Shown in pieces: positions 8,572 to 17,042 of a DNA stretch of 64,000 bases. The stretch comes from UBA5734 sp964528645. Its GTDB lineage: Bacteria; Bacillota; Clostridia; Saccharofermentanales; UBA5734. The stretch is from positions 18,771-82,770 of the forward strand of contig CAZGSR010000006.1 of the NCBI GenBank assembly GCA_964528645.1, read 5' to 3'. The notes under the pieces are model-generated. The model worked only from the letters and a program-made list of their open reading frames with translations. It was not told the DNA's origin and made no database searches. The translations under genes were made by a program, and so were the position numbers. Within the stretch, counting starts at the first letter, position 1, and the number at the start of each line of letters is the position of its first letter.

Positions 8572-9830
8572 GGGAAGACCACCTTTCCATCGCATAACGT
8601 CATTTTGACCTGACCGCGCAGCATCCAGCCATGGTACGGGGTGTTCCGGGCCTTGCTGGCGGAAGCATTCTTATCAAACATAAAGGGCTTTTCTAGTTCG
8701 ACCAGAGCGATATCAGCCGGATAGCCCGGTTCGAGACGGCCCATTCTCTGGTGTAGAAGTTCTGCCGGACGGGTTGACATTTTTGCCACCAGCTCAGGCA
8801 GTGTCAGGTGGCCGGGCAGGACCAGATAGGTGTAGCCGAGGGCGAAAGAGGATTCGAAGCCGATTATACCGTTATTGGCCAGGCCAAATTCGATCTGTTT
8901 TTCATCCGCATGGTGCGGCGCATGATCGGTGCCAATCATGTCGATCGTGCCATCCTTGAGTCCGGCGATGATGGCATCCACGTCATCTTGTGTCCGCAGG
9001 GGTGGATTCATCTTGGCGCTGGTGTTGAAATCACGGCAGGCTTCCTCAGTCAGGGTGAAATAGTGTGGGCAGGTCTCACAAGTCACTTTCACACCACGAG
9101 CCTTAGCCTGGCGGACCAGTTCGATCGAGCCGGCTGTGCTCAGATGGGCCAGATGGACCGGCAGACCAACATATTCGGCAACCAGAATATCCCTGGCAAC
9201 CATGATCTCCTCAGCAATGGTCGGGATACCCCGCAGACCGAGCTCGAGACTGACCAGCCCTTCATTCATGTGGCCACCCTCTGCCAATGAGGGTTCTTCA
9301 CAGTGTGAAATCACGGTTAGATTGAACTGGGCGGCATACTGGATGGCTTTTTTTATCAGGTCGGCCGTCAGGACCGGTTTGCCGTCATCCGAAATGGCGA
9401 CGATGCCAGCCTCGGCCATCAGGCCGATTTCGGCCAGTTCCTTGCCATCCTGGTTTTTGCTCACCGCGCCGACTGGCAGGACTTTGCAGGCACCTTCACG
9501 CTGGGCTTTGTCGATGATGTAGCGCACAATCGCCGGATTGTCGGTGACCGGCTTGGTATTGGGCATGCAGGCAACGGCTGTGATGCCTCCCCGGACAGCC
9601 GCCCGGGTTCCGCTGACAATGTCTTCACGGTATTCAAATCCGGGGTCACGCAGATGGGTATGCGGATCGACCAGTCCAGGCAGCACAGCCAGTCCCGTCG
9701 CATCGATGACCTGGTCCGGATCACCGCTCATCGCTTCGACGATGACACCATTTTCAATCAGGATGTCCTTTTCAATTTCTTGCAGACCGACCGGATCGAC
9801 GACACGTCCGCCGGATATTTTGATTTTCAT
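8565..9830 (-). CDS. pyrC: Dihydroorotase
   Basis: Zinc amidohydrolase that cyclises carbamoyl aspartate to dihydroorotate. The 421-residue protein has the metal motif DPHTHLRDPG (His57, His59), an HCEEP segment in the middle and GTDHAPH near the end, the order expected for a Bacillus-type dihydroorotase. It is of the larger, allantoinase-like class. The ATG overlaps the pyrB stop as ATGA, with AGGAATGG just upstream as SD. Its own stop overlaps the pyrF start, so translation along pyrB-pyrC-pyrF is probably coupled. Confidence 0.96.
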   Translation of the reverse strand: MKIKISGGRVVDPVGLQEIEKDILIENGVIVEAMSGDPDQVIDATGLAVLPGLVDPHTHLRDPGFEYREDIVSGTRAAVRGGITAVACMPNTKPVTDNPAIVRYIIDKAQREGACKVLPVGAVSKNQDGKELAEIGLMAEAGIVAISDDGKPVLTADLIKKAIQYAAQFNLTVISHCEEPSLAEGGHMNEGLVSLELGLRGIPTIAEEIMVARDILVAEYVGLPVHLAHLSTAGSIELVRQAKARGVKVTCETCPHYFTLTEEACRDFNTSAKMNPPLRTQDDVDAIIAGLKDGTIDMIGTDHAPHHADEKQIEFGLANNGIIGFESSFALGYTYLVLPGHLTLPELVAKMSTRPAELLHQRMGRLEPGYPADIALVELEKPFMFDKNASASKARNTPYHGWMLRGQVKMTLCDGKVVFPW

Positions 9831-10756
9831 CAGCCATTCCTCCTGGCAGAAAGTAGATACAGGATCGCCATTCGCACGGCGACACCATTGGTCACTTGTT
9901 CGTTGATCACCGACTGCGAACCATCATAGACGCTGGTGGGCATTTCCACGCCATGGTTGCAGGGTCCGGGATGCATCAGGATCGCATCTGGTTTGGCCAG
10001 TTGCAGCGTTTGGTCATCGATGGCAAAGAAACGGGCATATTCCCGGATCGATGGGTAGAGCGCTTTTTGCTGGCGCTCCAGCTGGACCCGCAGGCCCATG
10101 ACGACATCAGCCCCCCGGACGGCATCCTGCACCGTCGGGCAGACGATGGCCGGAGTTTTGTCGAGGTCTTTGGGCAGCATGGTGCTGGGCGCTGCCATGC
10201 GGACTCTGGCACCCATTTTTTCCAGCGCCCACAAGTTGCTCCGGGCCACCCGGCTGTGCAGCAGGTCGCCGACGATCGCCACCTCCAGACCTTGGAGGCT
10301 GCCCTTGTGCTGTCGCATGGTGAACAAGTCGAGAAGCGCCTGGGTTGGATGTTCATTCATGCCATCACCGGCATTGACGACGGAGGCCTTGATCAGCGGG
10401 GCGATCATATGCGGCGCGCCGGACTGGCTGTGGCGCATGATCAGGATGTCGGTGGCCATGACGTCGATCGTCCGGGCGGTATCGATCAGCGATTCACCTT
10501 TGTTGATGCTGCTGCCAGATGATGAGATATTGGCCGAGGACGCACCCATGAATTTGGACGCCATCTCAAAGGACAGGCGCGTCCGGGTGCTGTTCTCATA
10601 GAACAGCGTCACGACTGACTTGCCCTGGAGATGAGCTGTTTTCTTGCTGCTGGCCGACAGGACGTGTTTCATGGTTTCAGCGGTGTCAAGGATCAGGTTG
10701 ATTTCCTCTGCTGAAAGTTCCTTGATACCAAGCAAATCTTTGGATCGCAGTTGCAT
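9830..10756 (-). CDS. pyrB: Aspartate carbamoyltransferase catalytic chain
   Basis: Transfers the carbamoyl group to aspartate, the committed step of the pathway. The 308-residue protein is normal length for the catalytic chain, with the carbamoyl-phosphate motif STRTRLSFE at 56-64 and GMNEHPTQ in the aspartate-side region. No pyrI regulatory chain is nearby, as usual in Firmicutes. The open frame extends into pyrR; the ATG at 10756 is chosen because a GGGGGA SD lies about eight bases upstream and it starts 4 bp after the pyrR stop. Confidence 0.96.
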   Translation of the reverse strand: MQLRSKDLLGIKELSAEEINLILDTAETMKHVLSASSKKTAHLQGKSVVTLFYENSTRTRLSFEMASKFMGASSANISSSGSSINKGESLIDTARTIDVMATDILIMRHSQSGAPHMIAPLIKASVVNAGDGMNEHPTQALLDLFTMRQHKGSLQGLEVAIVGDLLHSRVARSNLWALEKMGARVRMAAPSTMLPKDLDKTPAIVCPTVQDAVRGADVVMGLRVQLERQQKALYPSIREYARFFAIDDQTLQLAKPDAILMHPGPCNHGVEMPTSVYDGSQSVINEQVTNGVAVRMAILYLLSARRNG

Positions 10757-10760
10757 CCGC

Positions 10761-11309
10761 TCATTCCCCCTTCGTTTTATCGTCCAGAACGACCAGGTCT
10801 TCACCATCGATTTCTGCGACATGGACATGGACAACTTCTGAACGAGATGTAGGCACATTTTTCCCGACATAATCCGCCCGGATCGGCAATTCGCGATGGC
10901 CGCGGTCGATCAGGATGGCCAGCTGGATGCACTGCGGCCGGTCAACATCGAATAAAGCTTCGATCGCAGCCCGGGTGGTCCGGCCAGTGAACAGGACGTC
11001 ATCCACCAGGACGAGTTTCTTATCGTGGATGGCAAAGGGCATCGAGGTGCCCTTGATAACCGGATGTTCCGAGAGCATGCTCAGGTCATCACGGTAAAAG
11101 GTGATGTCCAGGATGCCAACCGGTACGGTCTGGCCTTCGATCTGTTCGATCTTGCGGGCGATCCGCTCCGCCAGCGGCACGCCACGGCGCTGGATGCCGA
11201 TCAGGCAGACATTCTCCAGGCCTTTGTTGCGCTCAAGAATTTCATGGGCGATCCGGGTCAGGGCCCGGTCGATTGCAGCGCTGTCCATCAGGACTGCTTT
11301 GTATGCCAT
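10761..11309 (-). CDS. pyrR: PyrR, pyr operon attenuation regulator
   Basis: RNA-binding regulator that senses UMP/UTP and PRPP and promotes termination in the pyr leader; many PyrRs also have weak uracil phosphoribosyltransferase activity. The 182-residue protein shows the PRPP loop VDDVLFTGRTTR at about 102-113 and the DITFYRDDL segment near 68, typical of the PyrR group of type I phosphoribosyltransferases. The start ATG is at 11309 with AAGGAG five bases before it; an upstream ATG at 11333 has a weaker site. The upstream leader contains a matching RNA target, so autogenous control is strongly suggested. Confidence 0.96.
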   Translation of the reverse strand: MAYKAVLMDSAAIDRALTRIAHEILERNKGLENVCLIGIQRRGVPLAERIARKIEQIEGQTVPVGILDITFYRDDLSMLSEHPVIKGTSMPFAIHDKKLVLVDDVLFTGRTTRAAIEALFDVDRPQCIQLAILIDRGHRELPIRADYVGKNVPTSRSEVVHVHVAEIDGEDLVVLDDKTKGE

Positions 11310-11356
11310 GGGTTCTCCTTGCTGGACTTTCATGAGTCCTTGGAATCTGATGGCAT

Positions 11357-11391
11357 AAAAATAGCCATCTGTCGCTGCAAGACAGGTGGCT
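11357..11391 (-). terminator. Attenuator terminator of the pyr leader
   Basis: On the minus strand an 11-bp stem (AGCCACCTGTC with GACAGATGGCT, one C/A mismatch) with a 7-base loop is followed by ATTTTTAT. It lies between the PyrR-binding hairpin and pyrR, where an attenuator should be. PyrR binding would be expected to favour this terminator when pyrimidines are plentiful. Confidence 0.8.
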
Positions 11392-11454
11392 GCAATAATC
11401 GTATCCCAAAAGCCCGGATGTGGACGCCCTGATGTGATGGGAGGACTGTTGTTA

Positions 11455-11487
11455 ACCTTTGAAGTCTCACAGGACTGCGTTAAAGGT
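11455..11487 (-). promoter_or_regulatory. PyrR-binding hairpin in pyr leader RNA
   Basis: The RNA would read AGUCCUGUGAGACU at 11463-11476, matching the known PyrR target ARUCCNGNGAGRYU as I recall it. It is closed by an outer stem ACCUUU with AAAGGU. Placed about 65 bases before the attenuator. Together these give a standard PyrR anti-antiterminator layout. Confidence 0.85.
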
Positions 11488-11500
11488 AGCTGTTTGTTAG

Positions 11501-11529
11501 AGAATAACTGAACAACTCACAGAAAGCAA
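11501..11529 (-). promoter_or_regulatory. Candidate pyr operon promoter
   Basis: TTGCTT and TATTCT on the minus strand are separated by 17 bases and lie just upstream of the PyrR-binding hairpin, so the start would be near 11494. The hexamers are imperfect; position is the main support. Confidence 0.45.
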
Positions 11530-11593
11530 GCCCTGGTCGATTGACAGGATACGGGAAGCTTGCTAAGATTGACCAGGTAGTTCAAAAACGCCC

Positions 11594-11680
11594 GGGGATG
11601 TGGCGGAACTGGCAGACGCAGCAGACTCAAAATCTGCCGATTGAGAGATCGTAAGGGTTCGATTCCCTTCATCCCCACCA
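11594..11680 (+). tRNA. tRNA-Leu(CAA)
   Basis: Class II tRNA of 87 bases including encoded CCA. Acceptor GGGGATG pairs with CATCCCC; the anticodon stem GCAGA/TCTGC encloses loop CTCAAAA, giving anticodon CAA, which reads UUG. A long variable arm is present, as expected for leucine. Confidence 0.95.
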
Positions 11681-11683
11681 AAA

Positions 11684-11724
11684 AAGACCTTGGAATCAGA
11701 GAAATGGTTCCAAGGTCTTTTTTT
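11684..11724 (+). terminator. Terminator after tRNA-Leu(CAA)
   Basis: A perfect 12-bp stem (AAGACCTTGGAA with TTCCAAGGTCTT) is followed by a run of T. It begins a few bases after the tRNA CCA end. Confidence 0.9.
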
Positions 11725-11738
11725 CGAAAATTTGATGC

Positions 11739-11768
11739 TTGACAATGCCCTCTCCCTTTCTCTATAAT
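11739..11768 (+). promoter_or_regulatory. Strong promoter for tRNA(CAU)-tRNA-Tyr
   Basis: Perfect TTGACA and TATAAT with an 18-base spacer, about 40 bases upstream of the first of two tRNAs. Separated from the preceding tRNA-Leu by a terminator, so it is an independent transcription unit. Confidence 0.85.
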
Positions 11769-11807
11769 CTCCCTTGTTGCTGAGGCAAGGTGCCGCGCAA
11801 GGCAAAT

Positions 11808-11884
11808 GGGCCATTAGCTCAGTTGGTCAGAGCAGCCGGCTCATAACCGGTCGGTCCGGGGTTCAAGTCCCTGATGGCCCACCA
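11808..11884 (+). tRNA. tRNA with CAU anticodon, probably Ile2
   Basis: 77 bases with CCA. Loop CTCATAA gives anticodon CAU. The acceptor stem GGGCCAT/ATGGCCC has C4-G69 and C5-G68, the pairs I recall as TilS determinants for tRNA-Ile2, and the anticodon loop matches that of Bacillus Ile2. An elongator tRNA-Met is the alternative. It is not an initiator: the anticodon stem lacks the GGG/CCC run. Confidence 0.8.
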
Positions 11885-11905
11885 CCTCGCATAACAACTA
11901 CACAT

Positions 11906-11990
11906 GGGGGAATTCCCGAGCGGCCAAAGGGGGCAGACTGTAAATCTGTTGTCACCGACTTCGGTGGTTCGAATCCACCTTCCCCCACCA
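11906..11990 (+). tRNA. tRNA-Tyr(GTA)
   Basis: 85-base class II tRNA with acceptor GGGGGAA/TTCCCCC, loop CTGTAAA giving anticodon GTA, a long variable arm and encoded CCA. It follows the CAU tRNA by 21 bases and is probably processed from the same transcript. Confidence 0.95.
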
Positions 11991-11994
11991 CAAA

Positions 11995-12024
11995 AAGAAC
12001 CATCCAGCAGGATGGTTCTTTTTT
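11995..12024 (+). terminator. Bidirectional terminator between tRNA-Tyr and murD
   Basis: An 11-bp stem (AAGAACCATCC with GGATGGTTCTT) and loop AGCA have T runs on both sides, so it can end the tRNA transcript on plus and the murD transcript on minus. Confidence 0.85.
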
Positions 12025-12103
12025 GTCCCATATTTCTCAAGCGGTTTCCAGCAGATCTGCCCCTTCCCTGGTCACAGGCCAGGGGCGCCGCTGTCCACAG
12101 TAC

Positions 12104-13528
12104 TTATTCCAGCCCATTGACCAGATTCTTGAACAGATTGCCCCGTTCTTCAAAATGGCGGAACTTGTCAAAACTGGTCCCAGCTGGTGAAAGAACGACG
12201 ATTTCCCCTGGCTCAGCCAGTGACCGGGCCAAGACCACAGCCTCTTCATAGGAATCAACCCAATGGATGACCAGGCTCTCTGGATCGACTTTGGCCATCG
12301 GTGCTTCCTGCATCAGGTTGTGATGGATCAGATCTGAATTGTCGCCGCAGAGGATGATCTTGCCGGACACTTTAGCGATCGCCTCGCCCAGACCGGAATA
12401 ATCACATTTCTTGTCCTTGCCGCCCGTGATCAGGACCACTTTCTCCTTGCGGTCCCAAAGGGCCTGCATGGCCGCTTTGGTCCTGGTCGGGCTGGTGTCG
12501 ATCGAACTATTGTAATAACGCACCCCATCGAGTTCGCGCACCAGCTCGAGCCGGTGTTCCACACCACCAAACCGGGTCGCCACGGCCGCCACATGCTCTG
12601 GCTGGACGTAACCCTGAGTGGCAGCTGTAGCAGCCAGGTAATTCTCGATGTTGTGTTTGCCCGGAATCACGATGTCTTTGATTGCAACGACAGGAATATC
12701 CGTGCCTTCACTCCTGATGCAGATCATGCCGTCGACGATCACCACACCCGCAGCCAAGTCGGGATTTTTGCGGGCAAACAGGACTGTCTCGCCGCGAGCT
12801 TCGGGAATCATCGAGCGGGTGACATAATTCTCACTGTTTAGAACCAGACGCCCCATAAAGGACTGGTACAGGTAGATGTTTTTCTTGGCATCAATGTATT
12901 CCTGATAGTCCTTATGGACATCGAGGTGATTGGGAGTGACATTGGTGACGACAGCGACATCTGGGCTCTGCCGCATGCTGGAGAGCTGGAAACTCGATAA
13001 TTCCAGCACGACCCTGTCCGTCGGCCGGACCTGGTCAATCCGGTCCAGAAGCGGCGTACCGATATTGCCTCCCAGGTGGACGGTGTAACCTGCTTCCTTC
13101 AGGATCAGGCTGATCAAAGTCGTCGTGGTCGTTTTACCATCCGAACCGGTGATCGCAAAGATCTGAGCCGGACAGAGCGCCATGAAAACTTCCATCTCCG
13201 AAGTGATGATGGCCCCGCGTTCGCGTTCGGCCAGGAGCTGGGGAACATCCGGGCGCATCTTCGGCGTGCGGAACACGAGGTCAAATCCAGTGAGGCGGTC
13301 GAGATAGTCCGGACCGACGGACCAGTCCAGCTCGATCCCCTCGGCTGCAAAGTCAGCCCGTGTCCGGCTCAGCACCGGATCATTCTCGGCCAGCATGTCA
13401 AAAGCGGTGATACGGGCGCCAAGCGCGTGTATGTAGCGGATCAGAGGGCGGTTGCTGATGCCGACCCCAAGGACGGCAACCCGCTTGCCACGAATCATGT
13501 GTTTGAATTGTTCCAGTTTCTGGTTCAT
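12104..13528 (-). CDS. murD: UDP-N-acetylmuramoylalanine--D-glutamate ligase
   Basis: Cytoplasmic Mur ligase that adds D-glutamate to UDP-MurNAc-L-Ala during peptidoglycan synthesis. The 474-residue protein shows an N-terminal GVGISNRPL nucleotide-like motif near 21-29, the Mur-ligase P-loop TGSDGKTTTTT at 127-137 and the later HRLELV motif. Length is normal. The ATG at 13528 follows GGAGGGC at good spacing; a longer frame to 13588 has no site. It stands alone between tRNA genes rather than in a dcw division cluster. Two TATAAT-like boxes lie in the AT-rich upstream gap, but neither has a convincing -35. Confidence 0.95.
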   Translation of the reverse strand: MNQKLEQFKHMIRGKRVAVLGVGISNRPLIRYIHALGARITAFDMLAENDPVLSRTRADFAAEGIELDWSVGPDYLDRLTGFDLVFRTPKMRPDVPQLLAERERGAIITSEMEVFMALCPAQIFAITGSDGKTTTTTLISLILKEAGYTVHLGGNIGTPLLDRIDQVRPTDRVVLELSSFQLSSMRQSPDVAVVTNVTPNHLDVHKDYQEYIDAKKNIYLYQSFMGRLVLNSENYVTRSMIPEARGETVLFARKNPDLAAGVVIVDGMICIRSEGTDIPVVAIKDIVIPGKHNIENYLAATAATQGYVQPEHVAAVATRFGGVEHRLELVRELDGVRYYNSSIDTSPTRTKAAMQALWDRKEKVVLITGGKDKKCDYSGLGEAIAKVSGKIILCGDNSDLIHHNLMQEAPMAKVDPESLVIHWVDSYEEAVVLARSLAEPGEIVVLSPAGTSFDKFRHFEERGNLFKNLVNGLE

Positions 13529-13573
13529 TTTTTGCCCTCCAAAAATAAGTGCTCTAAAATTATAAATCAGGAC

Positions 13574-13602
13574 TTGCATTTTGACCATCAGCAGGTTATT
13601 AT
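13574..13602 (+). promoter_or_regulatory. Candidate promoter for tRNA-Leu(CAG)
   Basis: TTGCAT and TATTAT with a 17-base spacer, 12 bases before the tRNA. A TATAAT overlaps the -10 but would need a 20-base spacer. Confidence 0.4.
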
Positions 13603-13614
13603 AATCAACGTCCC

Positions 13615-13701
13615 GCGGAGATGGCGGAATTGGCAGACGCGCTAGTTTCAGGTACTAGTGATCGAGAGGTCATGCAGGTTCAAGTCCTGTTCTCCGCACC
13701 A
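13615..13701 (+). tRNA. tRNA-Leu(CAG)
   Basis: 87-base class II tRNA with CCA. Acceptor GCGGAGA pairs with TCTCCGC; the stem CTAGT/ACTAG encloses TTCAGGT, giving anticodon CAG for CUG codons. Long variable arm present. Confidence 0.95.
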
Positions 13702-13706
13702 TCAAG

Positions 13707-13748
13707 AACTGCATCGTTTCGTGTAACAGCGCAACCGATGCAGTTTTT
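13707..13748 (+). terminator. Terminator after tRNA-Leu(CAG)
   Basis: A 10-bp stem AACTGCATCG with CGATGCAGTT, about 19-base loop, then TTTTTG. It separates the tRNA from the helicase gene. Confidence 0.75.
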
Positions 13749-13800
13749 GTTTTACCAGAGTTTTTCGTGTCAAAATTATATTTTCAGGGAGGCTGTTGAT

Positions 13801-16305
13801 ATGGCACAAGATTCCAAACCATCTCAACAGCCCTTGGCACTGCCAGTCTTGCCGGTCGCAGTCCGGACCCTGGCTGAGGCTGTTCATCGCCAGGGTGGGC
13901 TCGGCGGGCCTGCTTACGCTTCCGTCAGTGGCGCCGAAGGGACTCGCCTGCACCAGAAGCTGGTCCGGCATTATATCGAACGCCTGGGCCAGACCGCTGT
14001 CCAGTCGGAATTTCGTCTCAGTGGCGAGGCTATCTGCCAGACTGTTTTACTCCAGGTCAGCGGCCGTTGCGACCTCGTGATCCGGGAGGACGGCGAGACA
14101 GTCCTGATCGAAGCCAAAAGTTTTGCCGGTTCAGCCCGGTTCTTGCCGGAGCACGGTGACCCGGTCCATTGGGCTCAGGTCATGCTGTATGCCCACCTTT
14201 TCCTGCTCGCGTCAGACCAGGACCAGATCCGCATCGGTCTTTGCTATGTCAGCCAGGAAAATTTTGAACTGATTGAGCATCGCCGCACCGAAACCCGGCA
14301 AAATCTGCATGACTTTTTCCAGCAGACGGCCGAGCGCTTTGCCAGCCTGGCCAGCCAGATCCTGTCCGGTCACAAGCTGCGCGATGAAAGCGCCAAGACT
14401 GTCCCCTTCCCTTTTGCGGCTCTTCGGCCAGGCCAGAAACGCCTGATGCAGGAAGTCATTGGTGTCACCCGGCAAAAAGGCGTGCTTTTTGCCCAGGCAC
14501 CTACGGGGACTGGCAAGACGCTTTCGGTCTTGTTCCCGGCCATCCGCCTGCTGGCCCACCATCAAATCGACCGCGTCTTCTATCTGACCGCCATGTCGTC
14601 CACGCGCAAGGTGGCCGAGCAGGCGCTCCATGATTTGCGGACACACGGACTGTTCCTGCGCAGCCTGACCCTGCGGGCCAAGGAGAAAAGCTGTCTGGCA
14701 CCCGATTTGTTCTGCAATGTCCGCTTGTGCCCCTATGCCATTGCCTATTACAAGAACCTGCCAGCTGCCCTGGCCGACTTGCTGAAAACAGGAGGGCATT
14801 GCCATCCGGACCAAATCCGGACGATTGCCCAGACTCACCAGGTCTGTCCTTTTGAACTGTCGCTCGACTATGCACTCTACTGCGACATCATCATTGGTGA
14901 CTACAATTATGTCTTTGATCCCAGGATCCAGCTGGACCGGTTTTTCAACAACTCAGACCAGACCCATCTCATCCTGGTCGATGAAGCCCACAATTTGCCT
15001 GATCGCTCGCGGGACATGTACAGTGCCGATTTTGATTTCAATCTCGTCCAGGAAGCCTTGAGTGTCATCCGGGACCAACATCCTTATCTGGCCCAGGCAC
15101 TGGTTCGATTGAGCCAGTACAGAGAACGGCTGGACAGGGAAATCACTCCCCCACAGGCTGAAGGCCAGATCGAAACGGAGTCAGGCCGGACAGGATTTGC
15201 CGCCGTGGAACCGGATCAGCATGGCCGCCTGATGCAGAGTGACCAGTTCCTGGCCATGACCCAGAAACCGCTGCAGTTGCAAAAACTCCTCGGCCGCGTC
15301 ATCCATTTCAGCCGCTCGTATCTGGATGATCATGCCGATGAACCTGATGCCAAAAAGGTCCTCGACCTCTTTTTAGCAGCACATTTTTTCACCAAAGTGG
15401 CCGATCTCTTCTATGGCCAGGCTTACATCACGACAGCTTTCCAGGAGGATAAGGGCACTAGGGTTCGTTTGATGTGCCTCGATGCCTCCACCTTCCTGAC
15501 CGACATTTACCGGGACCGCCATCCGGTCATCTTTTTTTCGGCCACACTGAATCCGCTCGATTACTACATCGGCCTATTGGACAGCGACGCCAGCAGCCGG
15601 CAGCCGGAAAAGCTGAGCCTGCCTTCGCCTTTTCCACCGGAAAATTTCCTGGTCCTGCTCGAAACGCGATTCTCGACCCGCTTCCAGGACCGCACGTCGA
15701 CCATCGTACCGATTGTCGAGGAAATTCTGGCTGCGGCCCGCACGCGGATCGGTAATTACCTGGTCTTCCTGCCCTCCTATGCCTACCTGGCCAAGGTGCG
15801 CCAGATTCTCAGGATGCAAAAAGACCGCACCGACCTGGATTTCATAGTCCAGGTCCCTGGCATGGATGAAAACCAAAAGCAAGCCTTCCTCAACCGGTTC
15901 GAGCGTTTCGGCAGCAAAACCTTGATCGGTCTGGCGGTGCTCGGCAGTCTGTTTAACGAGGGCATCGACTTGACGGGAGAACGGCTCAGCGGTGTCATGA
16001 TTGTGGGTGTCGGACTGCCCCAGCTGAGCCCAGAACGCGAGATCATGAGCCAGTATTTTTCCAGCCGTCTGGGACGCGGTTTTGAGTATGCCTACCAGTA
16101 CCCTGGCTTCAACAAAATCCAGCAGGCCGCAGGACGGGTCATCCGATCGGAAATCGACACCGGGTTTGTGCTCTTGATCGATGACCGCTATAAAAAGCCG
16201 GAATACCAGGCCTTGTTCCCGCAGGAGTGGCAACCAGCCGAGATCGAGGACACGACAGCTCTCATTGAGATGCTCAAGGACTTCTGGTCCAGTCACAAAT
16301 CCTGA
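13801..16305 (+). CDS. PD-(D/E)XK nuclease fused to XPD/DinG-like Fe-S helicase
   Basis: Predicted 834-residue DNA repair enzyme. Residues 1-200 look like a Cas4/RecB-type nuclease: GRCDLV (Asp91), IEAKS (Glu104, Lys106) and QVMLY at 126-130. The helicase follows: Walker A APTGTGKT at 233-240, DEAH at 394-397, and cysteines C298, C305, C310 and C349 in the region where XPD/Rad3 proteins bind a 4Fe-4S cluster (C334 is spare). The C-terminal half has a Helicase_C_2-like end with QAAGRVIR. ATG at 13801 follows GGGAGG. The next gene, recO, converges and overlaps by 13 bp. Exact role is unknown; branched DNA processing or mismatch tolerance are possibilities only. Confidence 0.85.
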   Translation: MAQDSKPSQQPLALPVLPVAVRTLAEAVHRQGGLGGPAYASVSGAEGTRLHQKLVRHYIERLGQTAVQSEFRLSGEAICQTVLLQVSGRCDLVIREDGETVLIEAKSFAGSARFLPEHGDPVHWAQVMLYAHLFLLASDQDQIRIGLCYVSQENFELIEHRRTETRQNLHDFFQQTAERFASLASQILSGHKLRDESAKTVPFPFAALRPGQKRLMQEVIGVTRQKGVLFAQAPTGTGKTLSVLFPAIRLLAHHQIDRVFYLTAMSSTRKVAEQALHDLRTHGLFLRSLTLRAKEKSCLAPDLFCNVRLCPYAIAYYKNLPAALADLLKTGGHCHPDQIRTIAQTHQVCPFELSLDYALYCDIIIGDYNYVFDPRIQLDRFFNNSDQTHLILVDEAHNLPDRSRDMYSADFDFNLVQEALSVIRDQHPYLAQALVRLSQYRERLDREITPPQAEGQIETESGRTGFAAVEPDQHGRLMQSDQFLAMTQKPLQLQKLLGRVIHFSRSYLDDHADEPDAKKVLDLFLAAHFFTKVADLFYGQAYITTAFQEDKGTRVRLMCLDASTFLTDIYRDRHPVIFFSATLNPLDYYIGLLDSDASSRQPEKLSLPSPFPPENFLVLLETRFSTRFQDRTSTIVPIVEEILAAARTRIGNYLVFLPSYAYLAKVRQILRMQKDRTDLDFIVQVPGMDENQKQAFLNRFERFGSKTLIGLAVLGSLFNEGIDLTGERLSGVMIVGVGLPQLSPEREIMSQYFSSRLGRGFEYAYQYPGFNKIQQAAGRVIRSEIDTGFVLLIDDRYKKPEYQALFPQEWQPAEIEDTTALIEMLKDFWSSHKS

Positions 16306-17036
16306 AGCAACGAGAGACGCTGATATTTCTTCTCCATGATGGCAGTCAGATAGCGATCGGAAAACGTTCGGACTTCTTGCTTGACGGCATCTGAAACAGA
16401 AAAATTAAACAGACGTTCGGCCGGGCTCTGGATAATGTGTTTGAGACAGGCCAGCGCTGGCGCGGAAAGGTGCAGGACATCCCGGCCCTGGGATGGTCTG
16501 TAGTCATCCTGGCAAATGAAACCATGAGCCTGGAAATCGAACCAGCCAGCCGGAAGTGCGCCTCGCCCGCACACCTGGCAAACGTCGAGCCGGGGCGTAA
16601 ATCCGGAAACAGCCAATGCTTTGAGCTGAGCTACATGCACCACCAGAAGTGGATCAGGCTGGCTCAGGATGGCATGGCACGAATAAGCCCAGAGGATGTA
16701 CATCCGGTCATCCGAGAGATCATCGCGCACAAGATCATGGAACACTTCAGCCAGATGAGCCGCACAAACCAGACGGTCCAAGTCCTCGCGCAAGCGCAGG
16801 AATGGCTCGACCAGTTCGGCAGCATCGATGGTGGTGCGGCCTTTATAATTAAACAAGGTAAAATCGCTTAGGGCAAAGATCTGCGTCGCAGCCAGCAACG
16901 GACTTTTTACGCGCCTGGATCCCCGGGCCAGGGCTGTCACCAGGCCTCTCTGGGCTGTGAGGATCTCGATCAGGCGATCTGCCTCACCCAGGTTGACTTC
17001 CCTGAGGACAAAACCGCGGACATGCTCGTGGGACAT
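16293..17036 (-). CDS. recO: Recombination mediator RecO
   Basis: DNA repair protein that helps load RecA with RecR. The 247-residue protein has an N-terminal OB-fold-like start (GFVLREVNLGEADRLI) with the LARGSRR segment near 36-42, and a zinc-like CQVCG in the middle; the second cysteine pair is not obvious because the later motif has only FICQDD. It follows era by 6 bp at the end of a long minus operon; the partner helicase gene arrives convergently. Confidence 0.9.
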   Translation of the reverse strand: MSHEHVRGFVLREVNLGEADRLIEILTAQRGLVTALARGSRRVKSPLLAATQIFALSDFTLFNYKGRTTIDAAELVEPFLRLREDLDRLVCAAHLAEVFHDLVRDDLSDDRMYILWAYSCHAILSQPDPLLVVHVAQLKALAVSGFTPRLDVCQVCGRGALPAGWFDFQAHGFICQDDYRPSQGRDVLHLSAPALACLKHIIQSPAERLFNFSVSDAVKQEVRTFSDRYLTAIMEKKYQRLSLLQDL

Positions 17037-17042
17037 TGCTGG

